This document shows positions 27,705-36,636 of a DNA stretch of 64,000 nucleotides, one piece after another. The first letter of the stretch is position 1. Each line of letters starts with the position of its first letter. Under the pieces are notes generated by a model. It had not been told where the DNA came from, ran no database searches, and was given only the letters and a program-made list of their open reading frames with translations. Source of the stretch: Bacteroidota bacterium (GTDB lineage Bacteria > Bacteroidota > Bacteroidia > UKL13-3); NCBI GenBank assembly GCA_027487835.1, contig JAIYCU010000037.1, positions 98,712 to 162,711 on the forward strand. The letters run 5' to 3'. The translations under genes and the position numbers were made by a program.

Positions 27705-28382
27705 ATGGATTTAGTAAGTGTAATTATCCCAGTATATAATGGTGCGCGATTCATAGCACAAGCTATAGAAAGTGTGCAGAATCAAAACCATACTAATTTA
27801 GAAATTATAATAGTAGATGATGGTTCAACCGATAACACAAAAGAAATTGTTACATCTTTTGGTACTGTACAATATCTGTATCAGAATAATAAAGGTGTTG
27901 CAAGTGCTCGTAATTTGGCAATTCAGAAGGCTAAGGGGGATTATATTACATTCTTGGATTCTGATGATTTATTATTAGAAAACAAAATATCTTTACAATT
28001 GATTTGTCTTCAACAAAACCTAACAATTGATGTCTGTATGTGTCACCAAGAAAATTTTATTCAGGAAGAATATGCACATTTAAAAGATGAACATGAGCAT
28101 TTTTTAAATTATGAAAAAATTAGTTTAATGACAATGTTTGTTAGAAGGGGTGTTTTTGAAAAAGTAGGTTTATTTAATGTGGAATATAAGCACTCGAGTG
28201 ACTTTGAATGGATTACTAGGGCTAAAGATTTATCATGTAAAGTTGAAATTATTCCTGATATTCTTCAAAAGAGGAGATTGCATGACAAGAATATATCGGT
28301 AAAAGCGCTTAAAGATAATGACGTACTAAGGTTTAAGATCTTAAAGGAATCACTTCAAAGAAGAAGAAATAAATCAATATGA
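27705..28382 (+). CDS. Family 2 glycosyltransferase (first of two tandem copies)
   Basis: This 225-residue GT-A protein has VSVIIPVYNGARFI at the N-terminus, VDDGSTDNT near residue 38 and the metal-binding LDSDD at 84-88. No transmembrane helix is present, so it acts in the cytoplasm or at the membrane surface. It shares order and length with the next gene and overlaps it by 4 bases, so the two are probably duplicates that diverged. Confidence 0.88.
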   Translation: MDLVSVIIPVYNGARFIAQAIESVQNQNHTNLEIIIVDDGSTDNTKEIVTSFGTVQYLYQNNKGVASARNLAIQKAKGDYITFLDSDDLLLENKISLQLICLQQNLTIDVCMCHQENFIQEEYAHLKDEHEHFLNYEKISLMTMFVRRGVFEKVGLFNVEYKHSSDFEWITRAKDLSCKVEIIPDILQKRRLHDKNISVKALKDNDVLRFKILKESLQRRRNKSI

Positions 28383-29065
28383 ATGGAGCTCCTAAAATAA
28401 GTGTGATTATTCCTGTATACAATGGAGAGAAATTTATTTCTGAGGCTATTCAAAGTGTCGTAAATCAAACTTTAAAGCCTTTTGAAATTATAATAGTAGA
28501 TGATGGATCAACGGATAGCTCATCAAAAATCATCAACGCATTTCCTGAGGTTAGTTATTATTTTAAACCCAATACTGGATTGGCTTCGACCTTGAATTTT
28601 GGATTACAAAAAGTTAAGGGTGATTACATCGCATTTTTAGACGCAGATGATTACTGGAGTATTGATAAACTTGAAAAGCAGTTTATATTATTTGAAACTG
28701 ATTCAGATTTGGACCTAGTTTTTGGATGTCACCAGAGGTTTTATTCTAAGCCATCCAATGAAATCACTGCTGAGGAAAGATTGGATATGACAAGAGTTTT
28801 GCCAGGTTATTTTAAAGCTGCATTATTGGTGAAAAAGAAAGCTTTCTTTAAAGTTGGTTTATTTGATGAAACCATAGTGATGGGGGATTTTTTGGATTGG
28901 TACAGTCGTGCAGTTGATATGAATTTGAGAATGAAAATGATTTCAGATGTTGTATTGTTCCGACGTATTCATGAGGATAATATGTCAACTAGAAATAAAT
29001 CGCAGATATTAGACTATGTTAAAATTATGAAGGCTTCTATGGATAGAAGGCGTTCAAACAAATAA
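28379..29065 (+). CDS. Family 2 glycosyltransferase (second of two tandem copies)
   Basis: This 228-residue GT-A protein has ISVIIPVYNGEKFI, VDDGSTDSS near residue 40 and LDADD at 87-91. The start codon overlaps the preceding stop (ATGA). Its last 12 bases overlap the convergent nucleotidyltransferase-like gene, so there is no space for a terminator between them. Confidence 0.88.
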   Translation: MNGAPKISVIIPVYNGEKFISEAIQSVVNQTLKPFEIIIVDDGSTDSSSKIINAFPEVSYYFKPNTGLASTLNFGLQKVKGDYIAFLDADDYWSIDKLEKQFILFETDSDLDLVFGCHQRFYSKPSNEITAEERLDMTRVLPGYFKAALLVKKKAFFKVGLFDETIVMGDFLDWYSRAVDMNLRMKMISDVVLFRRIHEDNMSTRNKSQILDYVKIMKASMDRRRSNK

Positions 29066-30058
29066 ACTTTCGTTTTTAATCACCCCTTTTAAAATCTTGT
29101 ACCAAGCGATTAAATTAAATATTTTTTGATTTAATACACCTTCATTATTGGCTTGTAAGGCCAATCTTCCGGCAATAGATTTTGTCTGATAATCCAAATT
29201 ATTTTTTAGAAGAAACTTGCTAAAAGTAAAAGTATTTTTTTCTTTATTTAGTTTTGGTTCTAGTTGTTTAAATATTTCGATTGACGCTTCTTTTACAGTT
29301 TCTTTGTAGGCTTGTTTAATTCCTGCAGACGTTAAAAAGGGTTCTATTTGTTCAATAGTTAGTTGGTATTTGTTTATTAATAATAAGCAATCTACCATCG
29401 GGTACCATTGTGTTTCAATAACTATATTCATTGCCTTTTGAATAAACATTTTTTCAGCACTAGGATGATTATATAAATTGATTTCTGGTGTTGCCAAATA
29501 CCATTTCTTATTTATTGTTTTATTGTGAAATTTTATTGGTCTTAAATAAATAGTTATTTTTGGGTAGCTTACATGCGAGAGATTTATTTGAAAAATTGTC
29601 TTTCTTGGATTTTTTTCATTTAGTTCATATCCTAGCCCTTGTAAAAATTCAGTGCAAGATTTTATTTTATTTGACTCTATTAAACATTCTATGTTGTTTA
29701 GCCTTCTAATATTATTTTCCCAGTTGAGAAGTTTAGATATAGCTAAACTACCCAAGAATGAATGCTGAATATGATGTTGTCTTAGATGGTTTGAAAATTG
29801 TTTCACAATTTCAAAGGCCATTGAATTAATCAGAATGTTTTTTTTATATATGCCTTCATATAGATTTTGGTAAGGATTTTCTTTTAGTTCTTTTTTAAAA
29901 CGTTGATATAAGAATGGGAGATATATTGTAATGGAATTAGATAAATTATCCTTAAAATTTGTTCTGTTTTGCCAGTTTAAAAAGTGCACATAGGCACTTG
30001 TAACATCTTCTATAATTATGCTTTTTATAAATTCCTTTTCTACTGAAGTAACTTCCAT
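29054..30058 (-). CDS. Nucleotidyltransferase-like protein lacking the catalytic carboxylates
   Basis: This 334-residue protein aligns by pattern with the nucleotidyltransferase at 23902-25044: FLGSLAI matches FLKGIPI, and RRLNNIECLI matches RPMTDIDVLV. At the three carboxylate positions it has Asn122, Glu124 and Thr169 where the other has Asp136, Asp138 and Asp188. The Gly-Ser turn of the family is kept. The reading frame is intact over its full length, so it is not a broken gene but perhaps a binding or regulatory paralogue. It is on the opposite strand to the rest of the cassette. Confidence 0.65.
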   Translation of the reverse strand: MEVTSVEKEFIKSIIIEDVTSAYVHFLNWQNRTNFKDNLSNSITIYLPFLYQRFKKELKENPYQNLYEGIYKKNILINSMAFEIVKQFSNHLRQHHIQHSFLGSLAISKLLNWENNIRRLNNIECLIESNKIKSCTEFLQGLGYELNEKNPRKTIFQINLSHVSYPKITIYLRPIKFHNKTINKKWYLATPEINLYNHPSAEKMFIQKAMNIVIETQWYPMVDCLLLINKYQLTIEQIEPFLTSAGIKQAYKETVKEASIEIFKQLEPKLNKEKNTFTFSKFLLKNNLDYQTKSIAGRLALQANNEGVLNQKIFNLIAWYKILKGVIKNESLFV

Positions 30059-30196
30059 TAGCTAGTTTTTGAATTTTAAGGGTGGCTCAAATTACGTTTT
30101 ATTGTTGTGGTTTAAATCATCTAACTTCTATTTATGTATTTTGAAGGTTAGACTTTATATTTGATTTCATAATTTAGTTTCTAAAACATAAACAAT

Positions 30197-30229
30197 ATTG
30201 GTATTCATTGATTTATTCGTTTAGATTTG
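30197..30229 (+). promoter_or_regulatory. Probable promoter of the VOC/acyltransferase/amidohydrolase operon
   Basis: TAGATTTG (30222-30229) matches TAnnTTTG, with ATTG (30197-30200) 21 bases upstream as a weak -33. The VOC start follows 25 bases later. Confidence 0.5.
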
Positions 30230-30254
30230 AAATACACTTTTAATTAGTTAAGCA

Positions 30255-30599
30255 ATGATTTCTTGGTTCGAAATTCCTGTTAGTGACATGGCTAGGGCCA
30301 TTTTCTTTTACGAGAACTTATTTGATACTAAAATTCATCTTCAAGATTTGGGTGATTTTAAATTGGCAATTATTAAAGGTCAAATGGGTAGTTTGGTTCA
30401 ACACGCCGCCTATGCACCTTCCCATGCTGGAATTTTGGTTTATTTAAATGCCACGATTCCCATTGAAGATTTACTTGCAAAAGTTGAAAAACTTGGTGGC
30501 AGAGTGTTAAGGCCTTCTTCACTTATTAGCGAAGAGTTTGGATACACAGGTATTTTTGAAGATTCTGAAGGAAATAGGATTGGTTTACATGCTCGTTAA
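30255..30599 (+). CDS. VOC-superfamily (glyoxalase/bleomycin-resistance fold) protein
   Basis: This 114-residue protein has paired beta-alpha-beta-beta-beta units, beginning WFEIPVSDMARAIFFYENLF and ending GYTGIFEDSEGNRIGLHA. The conserved Glu in FEDSEGN-I-L is the usual C-terminal metal ligand of the fold. Substrate is unknown. It is followed after 5 bases by the acyltransferase gene. Confidence 0.85.
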   Translation: MISWFEIPVSDMARAIFFYENLFDTKIHLQDLGDFKLAIIKGQMGSLVQHAAYAPSHAGILVYLNATIPIEDLLAKVEKLGGRVLRPSSLISEEFGYTGIFEDSEGNRIGLHAR

Positions 30600-30604
30600 T
30601 TTTT

Positions 30605-31480
30605 ATGGCTCCAAAGTTTAAATGGTATTACCTGGTATTTGCTTTACCTCTTTATGTGATTGCTATTTTACCTGGTTTCATTCTATATGGATTGTCAGAC
30701 CTATTACGCTTAATTGTATATACGCTAATTGGCTATCGCAAAGAGGTTGTATATACCAATTTAAGGAAATCATTTCCAAATCAATCACAGGATTGGATTG
30801 CTAAAACTGCCTTCGACTTTTACCGCAATCTTTTTGATGTTACCCTTGAAACCATTCAAATTGCTGTTCTTCCTAAACGCTTTTATAAAAAACATTTAAT
30901 ACTAGAAGGCCATGAGGTTTTTGAGCCCTATCATATAGCTGGTAAACCTTGCATCCTTGTTTGTGGTCATTTAGCAAATTGGGAATGGGCAGGTCAATCT
31001 TTGCATGCATCTGGTGTGCAGGTAGACGTTTTATATCACCCCTTGTCAAGTAAATGGTTTGATTGGTTTCTTTATCATATAAGGAGTAGACATGGTATTA
31101 AACCAATTGCAATGCAAAGTGCTCTAAGAGATATGCTAGCCAGAAAAAATATTCCTACTGCCACTACCTTTATAGCCGACCAAAGTCCGAGTCCTGAAGG
31201 ATGCCACTGGCTTACTTTTCTGAATCAAGATACACCCGTTTTTTTAGGAACAGAAAAACTAGCTAAGAAATTTAATTATCCTGTAATTTATGGTGATATT
31301 ATTAGACTTAAAAGAGGGTATTATAAATTAAGGTTTTCTTTAATTACGGATACACCTAATCAGACCCCAAATTATTGGATAACAGAAGAACATACACGCT
31401 TACTTGAACAAAGTATTTTAGTACAGCCAGAAAATTGGTTATGGAGTCACAAACGTTGGAAACATAAGAGAAGTTTATGA
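30605..31480 (+). CDS. LpxL/HtrB-like lysophospholipid/lipid A acyltransferase
   Basis: This 291-residue protein has an N-terminal membrane helix (about residues 8-35) and the acyltransferase motif HLANWEWAG (HxxxxE, near residue 120), followed by TATTFIADQSPSPEG and a C-terminal WLWSHKRWKH typical of the LpxL family. The role would be late acylation of lipid A or an aminolipid at the inner membrane. The amidohydrolase start overlaps its stop by 4 bases. Confidence 0.87.
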   Translation: MAPKFKWYYLVFALPLYVIAILPGFILYGLSDLLRLIVYTLIGYRKEVVYTNLRKSFPNQSQDWIAKTAFDFYRNLFDVTLETIQIAVLPKRFYKKHLILEGHEVFEPYHIAGKPCILVCGHLANWEWAGQSLHASGVQVDVLYHPLSSKWFDWFLYHIRSRHGIKPIAMQSALRDMLARKNIPTATTFIADQSPSPEGCHWLTFLNQDTPVFLGTEKLAKKFNYPVIYGDIIRLKRGYYKLRFSLITDTPNQTPNYWITEEHTRLLEQSILVQPENWLWSHKRWKHKRSL

Positions 31481-33114
31481 AATTGAAAATCCTATTATTT
31501 GTTTGCACAAGCTTGCTCTTTATTGCTTGTTCTCAAAAAGACCAAGTGGATTTATTGGTAACGGGTGCTACTATAAAAACTGTTGATTCTTCATTTACCA
31601 ATGCTGAAGCCATGGTTATTAAACAGGGTAAAATTATAGCAGTTGGTTCACAAGAAAGTTTATTGTCTCGGTTTGAACCAAAAAATGTACAAAATTTTAA
31701 GGGAGGCTTTATTTATCCTGGTATCATGGATGCGCATTGCCATTTTTATGGCTTAGGGATGTTTATGCAAATGGTAGACCTTACAGGTTGCACCAGCTTT
31801 GAAGAAGTAGTTAAGCGATGCAAAGAATTTCAAGCAAAAAAGCCGGGTCAAGTATTGCTCGGACGTGGCTGGGATCAAACCAAATGGAAAGAAAACGAGT
31901 TTCCCAATAATCAGTTTTTGAATGAGGCCTTTCCAACAACTCCTGTAATGCTTAAGCGGGTAGACGGACATGCGGCCATTGCCAATAATGCGGCACTTAG
32001 TTTGGCGGGCCTGAGTATAAAAACGCAAGTTTCTGGTGGAGAATTACTATTATTCAAGGGTAAATTAAGCGGCGTATTAATTGATAATGCAGTTGATTTG
32101 CTTGAGCAAAAGTTGCCAAAACCAAGCAGACAAACACAAATTAATGCCTTGTTGGATGCACAGAAAGAATGTTTTAAATATGGTATTACCTCTGTTACAG
32201 ATGCAGGATTAGATTTTGAGGTGGTTAAATTAATTGATTCTTTGCAAATGAATGGTTTGCTGACCATCTATATGAATATCATGTTGTCTTTAAGTAAATC
32301 TAATTTTGATTGGTTAAACCAACAAGGAGGGCCCATTCGTAAGCAGAACCTTCAAGTAATTGGATTTAAAATGTATGCCGATGGCGCCTTGGGTTCTCGT
32401 GGTGCCTGCTTGGTGGATGCGTATCATGATAGACCCATGCACAAGGGCCTTTTGCTAACCTCTTTGGTTGAGATGGAAAATTGGGTTAAAACTTTAGCAG
32501 AAAGTAAGTATGAATACCAATTAAACACCCATGCTATTGGAGATTCTAGTAATAGAATTATATTGAATTTATACGGAAAATACTTGGGCAAAGAGAATAA
32601 GAGACGCTGGCGCATTGAGCATGCACAAGTGCTACAGCCAAGTGATTTTCATTTATTTAAAGATTATAAAATTATTCCCTCTGTTCAGCCTACGCACGCA
32701 ACAAGTGATATGTATTGGGCAGCGCAAAGGCTTGGTTCAGAAAGAGTAAAATACGCCTATGCTTATCAAACCCTGTTAGGGCAACTTGGATGGTTGCCCT
32801 TGGGAACAGATTTCCCAGTAGAGTATGTTTCGCCTTTTTATACCTTTTATGCGGCAGTTGCACGCAAAGACGCAAGCGGATTCCCTGAGAATGGTTTTTT
32901 TGCTGAGCAAGCTTTAAGCAGGCAAGAAGCCTTGCAAGGGATAACAATTTGGCCAGCACAAGCGGCATTTATTGAAGCCACTCATGGTTCTATTGAGGTT
33001 GGGAAGAGAGCCGATTTTATTTGGCTTCCCAATAACTTGCTTTCGGATAGCCTACTTGGCGTGCGAAATATTAGTTCCGTAAGCACATTTATTTTAGGAA
33101 AACCAGCTAAGTGA
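31477..33114 (+). CDS. YtcJ-like metal-dependent amidohydrolase, lipoprotein
   Basis: This 545-residue protein has a lipoprotein signal (LLFVCTSLLFIAC, Cys about residue 18), then an amidohydrolase-3 domain: MDAHCHF metal motif near residue 83, LGRGWDQTKW, KMYADGALGSRGA, NTHAIGD and GTDFPVE. It is probably anchored in the periplasm or outer membrane and hydrolyses an N-C bond; the substrate is not predictable. Translationally coupled to the acyltransferase. Confidence 0.87.
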   Translation: MKLKILLFVCTSLLFIACSQKDQVDLLVTGATIKTVDSSFTNAEAMVIKQGKIIAVGSQESLLSRFEPKNVQNFKGGFIYPGIMDAHCHFYGLGMFMQMVDLTGCTSFEEVVKRCKEFQAKKPGQVLLGRGWDQTKWKENEFPNNQFLNEAFPTTPVMLKRVDGHAAIANNAALSLAGLSIKTQVSGGELLLFKGKLSGVLIDNAVDLLEQKLPKPSRQTQINALLDAQKECFKYGITSVTDAGLDFEVVKLIDSLQMNGLLTIYMNIMLSLSKSNFDWLNQQGGPIRKQNLQVIGFKMYADGALGSRGACLVDAYHDRPMHKGLLLTSLVEMENWVKTLAESKYEYQLNTHAIGDSSNRIILNLYGKYLGKENKRRWRIEHAQVLQPSDFHLFKDYKIIPSVQPTHATSDMYWAAQRLGSERVKYAYAYQTLLGQLGWLPLGTDFPVEYVSPFYTFYAAVARKDASGFPENGFFAEQALSRQEALQGITIWPAQAAFIEATHGSIEVGKRADFIWLPNNLLSDSLLGVRNISSVSTFILGKPAK

Positions 33115-33172
33115 AATTTTAAATAGCTGTAAAGCATTAGATTAAGTCGGACATGAAAATATGTCAATACAT

Positions 33173-33196
33173 TATATGTATATACATATATATTTG
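33173..33196 (+). promoter_or_regulatory. MarR promoter with an 18-bp palindromic operator
   Basis: TATATGTATATACATATA at 33173-33190 is a perfect palindrome. It overlaps the -7 element TATATTTG at 33189-33196, which ends eight bases before the marR ATG. Palindromes of 16-20 bp at this place are typical MarR autoregulatory operators. A simple AT-rich coincidence is possible but less likely given the position. Confidence 0.65.
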
Positions 33197-33204
33197 TTCT
33201 TGCA

Positions 33205-33654
33205 ATGCAGCTCGAAGAATCCATTAAGCAATCTAAATTTAAAAGTATCCATCATAAGATGTTGCTGAATGTTATTTACTCGGCTGGATTAATACAATCT
33301 GAGCAGGCTCGTTTTTTTAAGCAGTATGACTTGTCTCCTCAGCAGTATAACGTATTAAGGATATTAAGAGGTCAGCATCCAAATCCAGCTTCAGTAGGTT
33401 TATTGCAAGAGCGTATGTTGGATCAAATGAGCAATGCTTCTAGGTTAGTAGAGAAATTGAAGCAAAAAAATTTACTTACTAGAAATGCTTGCGAAAATGA
33501 TAGACGTCAAATGGATGTTTGCATTACGAAAGAAGGGTTGAATTTGCTTGCAGAAATAGATGGAAAGTTCGAAGATTTTGAAAAGAAACTTGCAGTATTA
33601 ACTCAGGACGAGGCCAAAACATTGAATCAACTTTTAGATAAATTAAATACATAA
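33205..33654 (+). CDS. MarR family transcriptional regulator
   Basis: This 149-residue winged-helix protein has YDLSPQQYNVLRILRG (helix before the wing), MSNASRLVEKLKQKNLLTR (recognition helix) and DRRQMDVCITKEG (wing with the conserved D-R-R). It probably represses its own promoter and the yceI gene 17 bases downstream, through the palindrome at 33173-33190. The ligand is unknown. Confidence 0.92.
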   Translation: MQLEESIKQSKFKSIHHKMLLNVIYSAGLIQSEQARFFKQYDLSPQQYNVLRILRGQHPNPASVGLLQERMLDQMSNASRLVEKLKQKNLLTRNACENDRRQMDVCITKEGLNLLAEIDGKFEDFEKKLAVLTQDEAKTLNQLLDKLNT

Positions 33655-33671
33655 ACTTAAAAATTTTAAAC

Positions 33672-34286
33672 ATGAAAAAGTACATTTTAACATTAATGAT
33701 TGCTGGTCTAGGATTGGCAATTAACGCAGCACCTCCAGTAAAAACTGCTGGTGAAACTTCTTACAGTGTAGATGCAAAAACATCTACTTTCAAATGGCAT
33801 GCAACCAAGGTTACTGGCGAGCATTATGGGGTAGCTTCATTCAGCACAGGAACTGTTTTAACTAATGGCAAAGCATTGGTAGGTGGTGAAATCATTGTAG
33901 ATATGACAACTATCGACGCAACGGATTTAACGGGCGAATACCATGATAAATTGGTAGGTCATTTAAAAAGTGATGATTTCTTCTCAGTAGCTAAGTTTAA
34001 TACAGCAACTATTAAAGTAAAAACTGCAAAATCAATGAAAGCTGACAAGGCAGGTAACAACTATACCATCACTGCAGATTTAACCATCAAAGGCATTACA
34101 AAAGAGATTACTTTTCCAGCAATTGTTGTAGTAAATGATAAGCAAGTAATTGTAAATGCAAACTTTGATATCGATCGCACAAAGTATGATATCCGTTACG
34201 GTTCAAAAAGTTTCTTTGAAGGCATTGGTGACAAAGCCATCAGCGATTTATTCAATGTAAAAGTTCGCTTAGTAGCAACAAAATAA
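33672..34286 (+). CDS. YceI family periplasmic lipid-binding protein
   Basis: This 204-residue protein has a Sec signal peptide (about residues 1-20, cleavage after NAA). The mature lipocalin-like barrel starts YSVDAKTSTFKWHATK, and conserved motifs are HLKSDDFF and LTIKGITKEITFP. YceI proteins bind isoprenoid-type lipids in the periplasm. It sits behind marR and ends at a bidirectional terminator. Confidence 0.92.
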   Translation: MKKYILTLMIAGLGLAINAAPPVKTAGETSYSVDAKTSTFKWHATKVTGEHYGVASFSTGTVLTNGKALVGGEIIVDMTTIDATDLTGEYHDKLVGHLKSDDFFSVAKFNTATIKVKTAKSMKADKAGNNYTITADLTIKGITKEITFPAIVVVNDKQVIVNANFDIDRTKYDIRYGSKSFFEGIGDKAISDLFNVKVRLVATK

Positions 34287-34301
34287 TTTAGGGGTTTTAG
34301 C

Positions 34302-34340
34302 AAAAAAAAGGAGGCATTCTGTAAAGAGTGCCTCCTTTTT
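34302..34340. terminator. Bidirectional terminator between yceI and hutU
   Basis: An A8 tract, GGAGGCA (34310-34316), a 12-base loop, TGCCTCC (34329-34335) and a T tract serve both converging genes. A palindrome containing GGTTCGAACC follows immediately. Confidence 0.85.
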
Positions 34341-34342
34341 AT

Positions 34343-34358
34343 TTTGGTTCGAACCAAA
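34343..34358. repeat. 16-bp palindrome with GGTTCGAACC core
   Basis: TTTGGTTCGAACCAAA is a perfect palindrome lying between the terminator and the hutU stop. It belongs to the GGTT-N(1-2)-AACC word family scattered through the window and is its only fully symmetric member. Confidence 0.7.
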
Positions 34359-36014
34359 TTATTTCAAGCGTTCCTTGATATCTAACCTATGTTTTCTTGC
34401 TGTATCAATGGCAATATCATAACCTGCATCTGCATGTCTAATGACACCCATGGCAGGGTCGTTGTGTAATACGCGTTTCAATCTTTTGGCTGCATCTTCG
34501 GTACCATCTGCTACAATTACCATTCCGGCATGAATGCTATAACCCATTCCCACGCCACCACCATGGTGTAAACTTACCCAACTGGCACCACCAGCGGTAT
34601 TTATTAAGGCATTAAGTATTGGCCAATCTGCCACGGCATCACTGCCATCCTTCATGGCTTCCGTTTCTCTATTTGGGGAGGCCACAGAACCTGTATCTAA
34701 GTGGTCGCGCCCAATTACAATGGGTCCTTTAACTTTGCCTGTTCTCACCAATTCGTTGAAAGCCAAAGCTGCTTTTTCTCTATCGCCTTGTCCAATCCAA
34801 CAAATTCTTGCAGGCAATCCTTGGAAGGCTATCCTCTCTTTTGCCATGTCTAGCCATCTGTGGAGGGAAGTATTTTCAGGAAACAAATCCTTCATTACTT
34901 GGTCAGTTACATAAATATCTTCTGGGTCGCCGCTCAGGGCTACCCATCTAAAAGGGCCTTTTCCTTCACAAAATAGAGGTCGAATATAGGCAGGTACAAA
35001 TCCTGGAAAGTTAAATGCATTTTCTACCTGACGTTGGTCTTTGGCCTGACCCCTTAAGTTATTACCATAATCAAAAGTAATAGCACCTCTTGCTTGCAAT
35101 TCAAGCATTAATTTTACATGATGTGCCATGGTATCTAAGCTTAACCTAACATATTTGTCTGGGTCTGTTTTGCGCATTCTATCACTCACTTCTTCTGCAA
35201 TATCTTCTGGATAATAGCCATTTAACGGGTCGTGTGCGCTGGTTTGATCTGTTAATAAATCAGGGGTTATATTTCTTTCAATCAAACGTTCAAGTAAGTC
35301 AATCACGTTACACACCACCCCAATGGAGAGCCTACGGCCTTCTGCCTTAGCAGAAAGTGCCATGTCAATTGCTTGGTCGATATCTCTGCTCATTACATCA
35401 AGGTAACGCGTTTCGAGGCGTTTCTTGATGCGCCATTCCACCATTTCGGCAGCTAAGCAAACGCCATCGCACATGGTAACTGCTAAAGGTTGCGCACCAC
35501 CCATGCCGCCTAGGCCTGCAGTAACGGTTAAAGTACCTTTAAGCGAGCCTCCAAAATGTTGGCGCGCAGCTTCAGCAAAAGTTTCATAGGTACCCTGAAC
35601 AATTCCTTGTGAGCCTATATAAATCCAACTGCCAGCGGTCATTTGGCCATACATCATCAGGCCTTTTTTGTCTAATTCATGAAAATGCTCCCATGTAGCC
35701 CATTTAGGAACCAACATAGAATTTGAGATAATAACCCTAGGCGCATCTTTATGGGTTGGCAAAATGGCTACTGGTTTTCCGCTTTGAACCAACAAAGTTT
35801 CATCTTCCTCTAGATCTTTCAATGCTTTTTCAATAAGTTCAAAACTTTCCCAATTTCTAGCGGCTTTACCTATCCCGCCATAAACTATTAAATCTTCTGG
35901 ACGTTCTGCTACGTCTGGATCTAGGTTATTATGTAACATGCGAAGTGCGGCTTCTTGAACCCAACCTTTGCAGCTTAGTTTGCTGCCAGTTTCTGCTTTT
36001 ATTACTCTACTCAT
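34359..36014 (-). CDS. hutU: Urocanate hydratase
   Basis: This 551-residue enzyme converts urocanate to imidazolonepropionate using NAD+ in histidine degradation. Marks are [52 protein letters not shown] (NAD-binding) and [16 protein letters not shown]. Other hut genes (hutH, hutI, formimidase) are not adjacent, which is unusual for an operon system but seen where the pathway is dispersed. Confidence 0.96.
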   Translation of the reverse strand: MSRVIKAETGSKLSCKGWVQEAALRMLHNNLDPDVAERPEDLIVYGGIGKAARNWESFELIEKALKDLEEDETLLVQSGKPVAILPTHKDAPRVIISNSMLVPKWATWEHFHELDKKGLMMYGQMTAGSWIYIGSQGIVQGTYETFAEAARQHFGGSLKGTLTVTAGLGGMGGAQPLAVTMCDGVCLAAEMVEWRIKKRLETRYLDVMSRDIDQAIDMALSAKAEGRRLSIGVVCNVIDLLERLIERNITPDLLTDQTSAHDPLNGYYPEDIAEEVSDRMRKTDPDKYVRLSLDTMAHHVKLMLELQARGAITFDYGNNLRGQAKDQRQVENAFNFPGFVPAYIRPLFCEGKGPFRWVALSGDPEDIYVTDQVMKDLFPENTSLHRWLDMAKERIAFQGLPARICWIGQGDREKAALAFNELVRTGKVKGPIVIGRDHLDTGSVASPNRETEAMKDGSDAVADWPILNALINTAGGASWVSLHHGGGVGMGYSIHAGMVIVADGTEDAAKRLKRVLHNDPAMGVIRHADAGYDIAIDTARKHRLDIKERLK

Positions 36015-36146
36015 AATTGAAAAATGTGCACGAAAATAGGAGTAATTAGGATTAAAAGAGGATAAAATCCAGAATTTTACTCAGTGGTTTTTTATGCCTA
36101 ACCAATATTAATTAAGAAGTTATATTAAGTTTTCCATGAATGGTTA

Positions 36147-36174
36147 TTTGCTTTAGCCATAAGTTTTATCTTTG
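36147..36174 (+). promoter_or_regulatory. Promoter for the His-rich / TonB-receptor locus
   Basis: TTTG (36147-36150), a 16-bp spacer and TATCTTTG (36167-36174) fit the Bacteroidota consensus with a slightly short spacer. Confidence 0.6.
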
Positions 36175-36218
36175 CCCTCCTGAATAGTCTTAAAAAACAT
36201 ATTGCATTTTTCTTCTTA

Positions 36219-36575
36219 ATGGTATTGATATTTATTCAATTACCATTTAATGCCTTTCATTCGCATGAAACGGATGATCACTTTTATGCAAAAAATTCCC
36301 ATTCAGAATTCCAACACCATTGTGAGATAGACGATCTTTTTTGTGAAACAGGTTTTGATCATACCTGCGAGCATGGAGCCCATATTAAAAGTAAACATGC
36401 TGAATGTTTTTCTTGTTCCTATCAATTTGTAAAATATTTTATGGGTTCGGTTCAACCCGAAGCATTCATAGTCTTTGTAAGTTCTTTAAGTCTTTGTTCC
36501 TTTGAAATTAGCGACAGTAAAGGGGCTTTTGCTTTGCAAAGCTCTCGCGGCCCACCCGCTTTTTTAGCTATTTAA
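36219..36575 (+). CDS. Small His/Cys-rich exported protein upstream of a TonB receptor
   Basis: From the ATG at 36219 the protein has 118 residues. The hydrophobic start is followed by a stretch rich in His and Cys (FHSHETDDHF, HHCEIDDLFCE, DHTCEHGAH, ECFSCSY), a likely metal-binding region. In-frame codons upstream (LKKHIAFF) would complete a better signal peptide, so the true start may be a non-ATG codon nearer 36180, which the promoter at 36167-36174 allows. I do not recognise a family. The context (His-rich TonB receptor and lipoprotein) suggests metal handling. Confidence 0.6.
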   Translation: MVLIFIQLPFNAFHSHETDDHFYAKNSHSEFQHHCEIDDLFCETGFDHTCEHGAHIKSKHAECFSCSYQFVKYFMGSVQPEAFIVFVSSLSLCSFEISDSKGAFALQSSRGPPAFLAI

Positions 36576-36636
36576 ACCTAATTTTTTCAATTCAATTTTT
36601 TTAAACAATCAACAACTGGAAAAAGTAATTTTCAGA

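Noticed and set aside
27705-29065. Frameshifted single glycosyltransferase
   Set aside because: Both ORFs have complete N-terminal and DxD motifs, so they are two tandem genes, not one broken gene.
23762-30254. Attachment-site repeat of the tRNA 3' end bordering the island
   Set aside because: I found no second copy of the tRNA T-arm/acceptor sequence near 30 kb and no integrase gene.
34359-36014. A complete hut operon
   Set aside because: Only hutU is present; neighbours on both sides are unrelated to histidine degradation.
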